Below are positions 1-4,772 of a DNA stretch of 21,643 nt, one piece after another. The stretch is from Candidatus Woesearchaeota archaeon CG10_big_fil_rev_8_21_14_0_10_36_11 (GTDB taxonomy: Archaea > Nanobdellota > Nanobdellia > Woesearchaeales > GW2011-AR9), in assembly GCA_002762845.1 (NCBI GenBank), contig PCYB01000027.1, positions 1 through 21,643 of the forward strand. Direction: 5' to 3'. The position numbers and the translations under genes are program-made. Numbering within the stretch: position 1 is the first letter of the stretch; every line of letters starts with the position of its first letter. The notes beneath the pieces were generated by a model. That model searched no databases. It was given only the letters and a program-made list of their open reading frames with translations, and was not told the DNA's origin.

Positions 1-48
1 TTGTTTGTTTCATGGTAGAACTTACAAACCTAGAACACTTATTTTTAA

Positions 49-774
49 TTAACTGTCAAACTTGGGTTGTAATAAACTGCTTGGTTTTAAAAGAAGGTAG
101 TCCGCTTGTCGAATAACATTTATTTCTAAATTACTTGAATTTTGTGTTATAAAAATAACGCTTAAATCTTTATGTCTTGCAATGAGAAGAATTTCAGACA
201 GGAGTGTATTTGAATCACTCATTGACTTCCTACTGCTGAATTCAATCCCACCCTCGTCTATCAAAATCACTGAATTGTTCTCAATGTCGTTGACATTCTG
301 GATTATCGTTATCCATTCAGGAAGAGATTGTCTTTTGAAACCTAATGCATAAACTTTTTTAGTAGTTTTTACGTTAAAGTTTTCAAGCATTCGCATTCCG
401 ATAGCACTTTTCCCAGTTCCTCGTGCACCAATAATTAAACCAATTGTACTTTTATTTTTATATAACGCATCATTAAATAAATGTAGGTTTCCCTGTAAAT
501 TCCTTACTTCTTTGAACGCATCAAACGTCGCAACATGTTTTATCTCTCCTTTGTGCGTTTTCTCATCTTCTTCGGTATGGGTATAAACATTTTTCCCACC
601 GGATTCTTCTACATGATTTACTTTTTTTGGATGTTTAAAATTTTTAATCCCATAATAAGTGTGTTTTGTTACAAACCATACTGCTTTTGGTGGATATACA
701 AAAATAAGCTTAGCTGTACCTCTTACGACTTTACCAACAACTTTAGCTATTTTTTTCTTGGTTCTTTTTTTCAT
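49..774 (-). CDS. P-loop ATPase of unknown function, possibly membrane-associated
   Basis: A 241-residue protein. A Walker A motif (GARGTGKS) lies at about residues 116-123 and a Walker B-like hydrophobic strand ending in Asp-Glu (LIDEGG) at about 170-175. A later hydrophobic strand ending TQN (near 200) fits a sensor-1 position. This is the layout of Zot/AAA-type P-loop ATPases, but I cannot name the family. The N-terminus is very basic (about residues 1-20), then carries a short hydrophobic, aromatic stretch (about 21-42), so peripheral membrane or nucleic-acid contact is possible. I chose the ATG at 774 because a TATA-like box is centred 26.5 nt upstream (797-804), whereas an upstream in-frame ATG at 834 would lie inside the divergent trm5 promoter. 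The stop at 49-51 comes just after a conserved-looking Lys-Pro-Ser-Ser-Leu-Leu segment, so the C-terminus may be truncated. Function is unknown. Confidence 0.7.
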   Translation of the reverse strand: MKKRTKKKIAKVVGKVVRGTAKLIFVYPPKAVWFVTKHTYYGIKNFKHPKKVNHVEESGGKNVYTHTEEDEKTHKGEIKHVATFDAFKEVRNLQGNLHLFNDALYKNKSTIGLIIGARGTGKSAIGMRMLENFNVKTTKKVYALGFKRQSLPEWITIIQNVNDIENNSVILIDEGGIEFSSRKSMSDSNTLLSEILLIARHKDLSVIFITQNSSNLEINVIRQADYLLLKPSSLLQPKFDS

Positions 775-796
775 ATGAACCCTGGATTGATGATTG

Positions 797-804
797 TATT
801 TAAA
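797..804 (-). promoter_or_regulatory. TATA box of the ATPase gene
   Basis: The minus-strand sequence TTTAAATA is centred 26.5 nt upstream of the ATG at 774. This is the archaeal TATA-to-start distance, so the ATG would be at or next to the first transcribed base (leaderless). Confidence 0.6.
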
Positions 805-820
805 CATTCCTCTCGATACT

Positions 821-828
821 TTTATATA
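821..828 (+). promoter_or_regulatory. TATA box of trm5
   Basis: TTTATATA is centred 26.5 nt upstream of the ATG at 851, implying a leaderless mRNA. It lies only 24 nt, centre to centre, from the divergent TATA box at 797-804, so the two pre-initiation complexes would overlap. Confidence 0.7.
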
Positions 829-850
829 TTGCATTTTTCTTCTTTTACGT

Positions 851-1873
851 ATGTTTGCTGCTTATAGTTCATTGAAAAATGCTGAGAAAGTTAAACTGTT
901 CTTACAAAAGAAAGAAGTTTTACACCAAGAGTATTTACCATTGAAAGAAATGGAAAGGATATATTTTCCCATGACAAAAAAGATTGTTGTTCCAAATGCG
1001 AAAGTTATCACAACAAAATTTTCTTTTCCAGTAAAACAGAAACCTCTTACAATAGACCAATTACTGAAAGGTAAACTTACCGCGGCTCAATTGAAACTCA
1101 TCCCACGAAGTCAAGAGATTATCGGAAAGATTATGATTTTAGAGGTTCCAGATCAATTAAAGAAAAAAGAAAAAGTGATAGCGGAAGTGTATCTGAGATT
1201 AAATAATACTATCGAAACTGTTGTTCGTAAAAATACAATACATTCTGGTGTGTTTAGGACAAGAACTGTGAAGATTCTTGCTGGTAAAAAAACAAAAGAA
1301 ACGATCCATTATGAGAACGGTATCAAATTAAAGTTACATTTAGAGAAAACATACTATTCTGCTAAAACGGCAAATGAACGCCTTAGAATCGCAAAACAAG
1401 TTAAACCAAACGAAGATGTTTTAGTCATGTTTTCTGGTGCTGCGCCATACCTTTTAGTCATTGCAAAGAATACAAATCCGCGAAAATTGTCTGGGATTGA
1501 GATTAATCCACTTGCTCATCATTATGCTACCTATAACATCATTGCAAATGGGTTTGGTTCGAAAATCAACTTATTTGAAGGAGATGTTCGAAAGATTGTT
1601 CCCAAGATTAAAGCGAAATTTGATAGGATTGTCATGCCACTTCCGAAAATTGCAGAAGAGTTTTTTGGTCTTGCACTCTCAAAAATAAAACCAAATGGAA
1701 CAATTCATTTGTATGCGTTCCTTCATGAGTATGATATAGTAGCGTACAAAAAAATACTCCAAGATATTGCACAAAAATCGAAACATTATATACATATTGT
1801 GCGTTATGTGAAATGTGGTCAGTTCTCGCCAGGAACGTTTAGAATATGTTTTGATATTAAAGTAAAAAAATAA
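851..1873 (+). CDS. trm5: tRNA (guanine(37)-N1)-methyltransferase, Trm5 family
   Basis: A 340-residue protein of the archaeal Trm5 class, which methylates N1 of G37 next to the anticodon using S-adenosylmethionine and helps prevent frameshifting. Family landmarks are visible: an N-terminal D1-like domain, a middle region with an HSGVFRTR segment, the YYSAKTANERLRIA stretch that opens the catalytic domain, a SAM-binding loop (MFSGAAPY), the acidic residue closing strand 2 (GIEINP), and a catalytic-loop equivalent reading MPLPK where many homologues have NLP. The ATG at 851 fits a leaderless start from the TATA box at 821-828; an upstream in-frame ATG at 794 would precede that TATA box and add a hydrophobic extension absent from the family. 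It converges with the cold-shock gene 21 bp downstream. Confidence 0.88.
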   Translation: MFAAYSSLKNAEKVKLFLQKKEVLHQEYLPLKEMERIYFPMTKKIVVPNAKVITTKFSFPVKQKPLTIDQLLKGKLTAAQLKLIPRSQEIIGKIMILEVPDQLKKKEKVIAEVYLRLNNTIETVVRKNTIHSGVFRTRTVKILAGKKTKETIHYENGIKLKLHLEKTYYSAKTANERLRIAKQVKPNEDVLVMFSGAAPYLLVIAKNTNPRKLSGIEINPLAHHYATYNIIANGFGSKINLFEGDVRKIVPKIKAKFDRIVMPLPKIAEEFFGLALSKIKPNGTIHLYAFLHEYDIVAYKKILQDIAQKSKHYIHIVRYVKCGQFSPGTFRICFDIKVKK

Positions 1874-1886
1874 AAAAATAAATGGT
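1862..1886 (-). terminator. T-rich terminator of the cold-shock gene
   Basis: On the minus strand, two runs of seven T separated by one A follow the cold-shock stop codon, typical of archaeal U-tract termination without a hairpin. It overlaps the last codons of trm5. Confidence 0.5.
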
Positions 1887-1894
1887 TCTAAGAC

Positions 1895-2206
1895 TTATTC
1901 GCTTTCAGGTTCTTCTTCTTCTTCGGACTCGTCTTCTGGTTCTTCATCAGATTCTTCTTCAGCTTCTTTATCTTCAGGTTGTTCGTCTTCTGTGCTTTCT
2001 CTGTCGCTTCCTTTCTGAAGAAGTTGTACATTCTCAGCTTTTAGTCCTCTATCTCCTTCAACAGGATCAAAAGATACTCGATCATTGTCTCGTAAGAATA
2101 CACCCTGCGGTAATGCTGTAAAGTGGACAAAGTAGTCCTTCTCATCATCGCCGTGGACGAATCCAAATCCTTTCTTCTGGTTAAAAAACTTTACTGTTCC
2201 TTCCAT
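1895..2206 (-). CDS. Cold-shock-domain protein with acidic C-terminal tail
   Basis: A 103-residue protein. Residues 1-65 form a cold-shock OB fold (CspA type) that binds single-stranded RNA or DNA: it begins with Gly-Thr-Val-Lys-Phe-Phe, with RNP1 (KGFGFV) and RNP2 (YFVHF) in the expected order. Residues from about 67 on are a low-complexity tail of Glu, Asp, Ser and Pro ending in a Glu run. The start is the ATG at 2206, preceded by GGAGGA four nt upstream; a TTG at 2218 would put the Shine-Dalgarno inside the gene. Bacterial CspA proteins normally lack the tail. An RNA-chaperone role is inferred; the tail may be self-inhibitory or a protein-binding arm. The nucleic-acid-binding call is strong. 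Confidence 0.9.
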   Translation of the reverse strand: MEGTVKFFNQKKGFGFVHGDDEKDYFVHFTALPQGVFLRDNDRVSFDPVEGDRGLKAENVQLLQKGSDRESTEDEQPEDKEAEEESDEEPEDESEEEEEPESE

Positions 2207-2210
2207 TTTT

Positions 2211-2216
2211 TCCTCC
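2211..2216 (-). promoter_or_regulatory. Shine-Dalgarno of the cold-shock gene
   Basis: GGAGGA lies four nt before the ATG at 2206. This fixes the start and marks the gene as leadered, unlike most of its neighbours. Confidence 0.8.
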
Positions 2217-2219
2217 AAA

Positions 2220-2249
2220 CTAAACGTTGTTTAGCTACTTGTTTTAGCT
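2220..2249 (-). repeat. Direct and inverted repeats in the cold-shock leader
   Basis: A 6-bp inverted repeat (CTAAAC/GTTTAG, 2220-2225 and 2229-2234, 3-nt loop) abuts the Shine-Dalgarno. A near-identical direct repeat, AGCTAAACAA and AGCTAAAACAA on the minus strand, occupies 2227-2236 and 2239-2249. With transcription expected to start near 2244, most of this would be in the mRNA leader. Confidence 0.6.
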
Positions 2250-2265
2250 GTAAAACAGAGGTTTT

Positions 2266-2275
2266 CTTTATAAAC
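2266..2275 (-). promoter_or_regulatory. TATA box of the cold-shock gene
   Basis: GTTTATAAAG on the minus strand predicts a start of transcription near 2244, giving a leader of about 38 nt that contains the repeats and the Shine-Dalgarno. Confidence 0.6.
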
Positions 2276-2280
2276 TTTCT

Positions 2281-2400
2281 CATAAATTTTATAAGTAGGG
2301 CAAGTAATCATTATAGAAAGACATGTGGAAAGCGCAATGATTATGTGAACACCATTCCCTTTTCATGGGATACGGAAGTAACTGATGAGCGCCCATAATT
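2281..2400. other. Intergenic region with inverted repeats; possible small RNA
   Basis: No convincing protein is encoded here. There is a perfect 8-bp inverted repeat, TAATCATT (2305-2312) and AATGATTA (2336-2343). GGGC (2298-2301) can pair with GCCC (2391-2394), and CCAT/ATGG or TCCC/GGGA can pair around 2352-2370. A plus-strand TATA-like TTTTATAAG (about 2287-2294) could start transcription near 2315. Within 2332-2392 there is a C-box-like ATGATTA and a CTGA D-box flanked by GCGC on each side, about 60 nt, the usual size of archaeal C/D RNAs, but the C box has a mismatch at a key position. It could instead be an upstream operator for the cold-shock gene. Confidence 0.3.
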
Positions 2401-2415
2401 GTTTTAGAACTGGTA

Positions 2416-3021
2416 TTACTTCTCTACTTTGAACATATCCCCATGTCCAGGAACGATAAAATCAGCAATTTCAATGATTTTCTTTCTACTTTCATTAAAT
2501 TCTTGAATATTTACCAATAAAGGGTCTGGTTGTTTTTTTCCATCAAGAAAGCTTTTATCTGGAAATGCATCTCCTGCAATAACAACTTTTCCTTCTACTG
2601 TATCAACAACGACAGAAACCATATCTTCCGTATGGCCTGGAGTAGATATTATACACATATCGTTGGCAAGATTTAATTCTCCAAATGGTTCTGTCCGTTC
2701 CAAACATCCTTTACGAGGATAATGCACTTGGCCAGAATAAGGATCTTTTTTAAATTTGCAATACACTTGAGCATTTTTGAAAAGATATGTGTTAACAATA
2801 TGATCTAAATGTAAATGGGTTAAAATAACAATATCAATACTTTCTGGTGTTAAATCTTTTTTCTGAAGTTCTTTAATAATTGTTTCTTTATCCAAGAATG
2901 ATCCAGTATCAACAATAATATTCTTATTACTTTTAATTAAGGTTACTGTGGAGCTGATAACGAGCTTTCCATCTTCATTTTTAGAATGTTGACCTTTAAC
3001 TAAAACATTTACGCTTGCCAT
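2416..3021 (-). CDS. Metallo-beta-lactamase-fold hydrolase (MBLAC1-like)
   Basis: A 201-residue single-domain protein of the metallo-beta-lactamase superfamily. The metal-binding motif HLHLDH is at residues 69-74, His130 is in a TPGHT segment, Asp151 in AGDAF and His193 in PGHGD, so all ligands of a two-metal site are present. Size and spacing resemble MBLAC1-type hydrolases; the substrate cannot be read from the sequence. The start is the ATG at 3021; extending it upstream would add a Met-rich stretch that is the out-of-frame end of PAN. The gene begins 4 nt after the PAN stop codon and shares its transcript, with GGAG directly before the ATG. Fold and metal site are sure, function is not. 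Confidence 0.85.
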   Translation of the reverse strand: MASVNVLVKGQHSKNEDGKLVISSTVTLIKSNKNIIVDTGSFLDKETIIKELQKKDLTPESIDIVILTHLHLDHIVNTYLFKNAQVYCKFKKDPYSGQVHYPRKGCLERTEPFGELNLANDMCIISTPGHTEDMVSVVVDTVEGKVVIAGDAFPDKSFLDGKKQPDPLLVNIQEFNESRKKIIEIADFIVPGHGDMFKVEK

Positions 3022-3025
3022 CTCC

Positions 3026-4243
3026 CTATCCAAACAACTTTGCCCCATCATCATCTTCATCATCAAACCTAACTTTTTCCGTTGCTAACACAAAATCGTC
3101 TTGAGTAACATACTCCCGATTCTCACGTATTGCAAAATATCCTGCTTCTGTACAAGTAGCTTGTATTTCCGCACCACTAAACCCGTCCATGTTTTTTACT
3201 AATTCTTTTACATCAATTTTTTGTAGGTTCATACTTTTTGTATGCACTTTCATTATTTCAAAACGTCCTTCTTCATCAGGAAGACCAACTTCAATTAATC
3301 GATCTAATCTTCCTGGCCGAATGATTGCTTTGTCAAGTATATCTATCCTATTCGTTGCACCGATAATTTTTACATCACCAAGATGTTTAAATCCGTCAAG
3401 TTCTGATAAGAGTTGCATAAATGTTCTGTTTACTTCCCTTTCTCCAGAAGTTCCGTTTTCCATTCTTACGGCGGCAAGCGCATCTATTTCATCAATGAAC
3501 ACTATTGTTGGCGCTTTTCGTCGTGCAAGTGCAAATATGTCTTTTACTAACTTTGCACCCTCACCAATAAATTTCTGTACGAGTTCAGAACCAACAACTT
3601 CAATAAATGTCGCATTCGTGCTATGTGCGACAGCTTTTGCTAATAATGTTTTTCCTGTTCCTGGCGGTCCGTAAAGCAAAACTCCCTTTGGAGGTTTAAT
3701 TCCAACTTTTTCAAACAAATGTGGTTTCTTTAATGGAAGTTCAATAACTTCTTTCACTTCTTGTATTTCTCTTCTTAGCCCGCCAATCTCCTTCCAACTC
3801 TCTTGTGGCTTTTCTATGATGACAAACTTTTCGACTTCAAAATTTTCTCCTAAATCAATTTTCTTAAGTATGTTCAACGATTTTTGGTCAACTAATACTG
3901 AATCACCACTATTGACATTTTCAGCTTCTTTTGACATGTGACAATAAAACCTATTTCCATTCGGGAGTTTTATTATTGCGTTTTTTTCGTCTATAACGTT
4001 AACGATATCTGCAACAAGAAGCGATGGTTTCTTAAGGTTGCTCAACTCATCATTTACATTGTTAAACATTGCTCGTAATACACTACTCTCTTCTTCTAAT
4101 CGGTTTAACGTTTTTGCTAATGCATTATTCTCTTCTTCAAGTCTTGTTATAGATGATTGGAGTGTCTTATTGTCTATTTCTGGAATTTCTTGTTCAAACG
4201 TTTCCGAGTAAAAAACGTCTTTCTTGCTTTGGTTTTTTGTCAT
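3026..4243 (-). CDS. pan: Proteasome-activating nucleotidase (PAN), AAA ATPase
   Basis: A 405-residue AAA unfoldase that feeds substrates into the 20S proteasome. In order: an N-terminal coiled coil (about 25-70, rich in Leu and Glu), an OB domain (about 75-140), and an AAA domain with Walker A GPPGTGKT at 182-189, a pore loop KFIGEGA near 214-220, Walker B ending in Asp241-Glu242, and the second region of homology with Arg299 and Arg302 as arginine fingers. The protein ends in Leu-Phe-Gly, where PAN and Rpt proteins normally carry a hydrophobic-Tyr-X motif that docks on the proteasome. Length matches PAN (about 400-430). TTTAAAAA (4267-4274) is centred 27.5 nt before the ATG, so the mRNA is probably leaderless. 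A Cdc48-type ATPase is ruled out by the single AAA domain. Confidence 0.92.
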   Translation of the reverse strand: MTKNQSKKDVFYSETFEQEIPEIDNKTLQSSITRLEEENNALAKTLNRLEEESSVLRAMFNNVNDELSNLKKPSLLVADIVNVIDEKNAIIKLPNGNRFYCHMSKEAENVNSGDSVLVDQKSLNILKKIDLGENFEVEKFVIIEKPQESWKEIGGLRREIQEVKEVIELPLKKPHLFEKVGIKPPKGVLLYGPPGTGKTLLAKAVAHSTNATFIEVVGSELVQKFIGEGAKLVKDIFALARRKAPTIVFIDEIDALAAVRMENGTSGEREVNRTFMQLLSELDGFKHLGDVKIIGATNRIDILDKAIIRPGRLDRLIEVGLPDEEGRFEIMKVHTKSMNLQKIDVKELVKNMDGFSGAEIQATCTEAGYFAIRENREYVTQDDFVLATEKVRFDDEDDDGAKLFG

Positions 4244-4266
4244 TTCATGTCAAAAAGAAGTTACTT

Positions 4267-4274
4267 TTTTTAAA
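4267..4274 (-). promoter_or_regulatory. TATA box of PAN
   Basis: Minus-strand TTTAAAAA is centred 27.5 nt upstream of the PAN ATG at 4243. Confidence 0.5.
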
Positions 4275-4356
4275 GGTTGTTAGAAATTATTCCTTTTTCC
4301 ATTTTTTTCTTTGTTTTGGAAAAGAATGTTTTTTTTAAAACATTGAAAAACTTTTT

Positions 4357-4380
4357 AAAATTATAAAATTATAAAATTTT
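4357..4380. repeat. AT-only tandem repeat between divergent genes
   Basis: Two copies of the 8-mer AAATTATA (4358-4365, 4366-4373) followed by AAATTTT form a stretch without G or C in the 211-bp region between PAN and the basic-protein gene. It may be an upstream promoter element, a bendable DNA site or simply AT-rich spacer. Nothing else was recognised in this gap beyond the two promoters. Confidence 0.5.
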
Positions 4381-4400
4381 GCGTGTCACTTTTAGAAACT

Positions 4401-4408
4401 TTTAAAAA
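4401..4408 (+). promoter_or_regulatory. TATA box of the basic-protein gene
   Basis: CTTTTAAAAAGG around 4400-4410 predicts a transcription start near 4430. The short leader holds AGAGGTGA (4443-4450), a Shine-Dalgarno four nt before the ATG at 4455. Confidence 0.55.
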
Positions 4409-4454
4409 GGCAAACATCTTTTCTTTTTTCAATAGTACCCAAAGAGGTGAATTA

Positions 4455-4727
4455 ATGATGGTTGTAAAAAGAAAACGAACCGTGAAAAAAGTTGTTAAGA
4501 GAAAATCAGCAAAGCGTTCAGTTGCAGCAAAGAAAGGAGCAGCAACAAAAAGAAGAAAAACGCCTGTACGAAAAGCAGCAGGTAAAAAAGCAGTAGCTAC
4601 AAGGAAGAGAAAAACTACTGTACGAAAAGCAGCAGGTAAAAAAGCAGCAGCTACAAGGAAGAGAAAAACTACTGTACGAAAAACAGCCGGTAAAAAAGCA
4701 GCGGCCACGCGAAGACATAAAAAGTAA
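4455..4727 (+). CDS. Lys/Arg/Ala-rich protein resembling a histone H1 tail
   Basis: A 90-residue protein made almost entirely of Lys, Arg, Ala, Thr, Val and Gly. After an N-terminal basic stretch (1-35) it carries three 18-residue repeats of the pattern TTVRKAAGKKAAATRKRK at 36-53, 54-71 and 72-89. No folded domain is apparent. The composition is that of histone H1 C-terminal tails and of bacterial H1-like (Hc1, AlgP) proteins, so non-specific DNA or RNA binding and compaction is the likely role (inference). The start at 4455 (or the adjacent ATG at 4458) is fixed by the Shine-Dalgarno AGAGGTGA; an ATG at 4383 lies upstream of the TATA box and is not credible. It is a single-gene unit. Confidence 0.8.
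   Translation: MMVVKRKRTVKKVVKRKSAKRSVAAKKGAATKRRKTPVRKAAGKKAVATRKRKTTVRKAAGKKAAATRKRKTTVRKTAGKKAAATRRHKK
4560..4721 (+). repeat. Three 54-bp in-frame tandem repeats
   Basis: Units at 4560-4613, 4614-4667 and 4668-4721 encode the 18-residue repeats. The first two are nearly identical in DNA; the third has diverged mostly at third positions towards GC, consistent with unequal duplication followed by drift. Confidence 0.9.
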
Positions 4728-4732
4728 GTAAT

Positions 4733-4757
4733 TTCTCTTTTTTTATTTTTTTATTCG
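4733..4757 (+). terminator. T-rich terminator after the basic-protein gene
   Basis: Two runs of seven T separated by A begin about 10 nt after the stop codon, an archaeal U-tract terminator. Confidence 0.6.
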
Positions 4758-4772
4758 TTTATATCTCTCGTC

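Noticed and set aside
1882..2121. Plus-strand Leu-rich reading frame
   Set aside because: It is the antisense of the Glu-rich tail of the cold-shock protein (TTC/CTT runs).
2332..2392. Standard C/D box guide RNA
   Set aside because: The size and GCGC flanks fit, but the C box reads ATGATTA, losing the base that should pair with box D, and there are no clear C' and D' boxes. Kept only as a candidate structured region.
2298..2394. tRNA gene
   Set aside because: Only four acceptor pairs can form and there is no T-loop (GTTCRA-type) sequence.
3189..3674. Plus-strand 161-residue reading frame
   Set aside because: It lies wholly opposite the AAA domain of PAN, has no promoter or Shine-Dalgarno, and shows no family motif.
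4361..4708. Antisense reading frame with repeated hydrophobic units (AAFLPAAFRTVVF)
   Set aside because: It is the mirror of the Lys/Ala/Arg repeats of the basic protein; the sense strand has a TATA box, a Shine-Dalgarno and a terminator.
4560..4721. CRISPR-like repeat array
   Set aside because: The 54-bp units are directly adjacent with no spacers and stay in frame within one gene.
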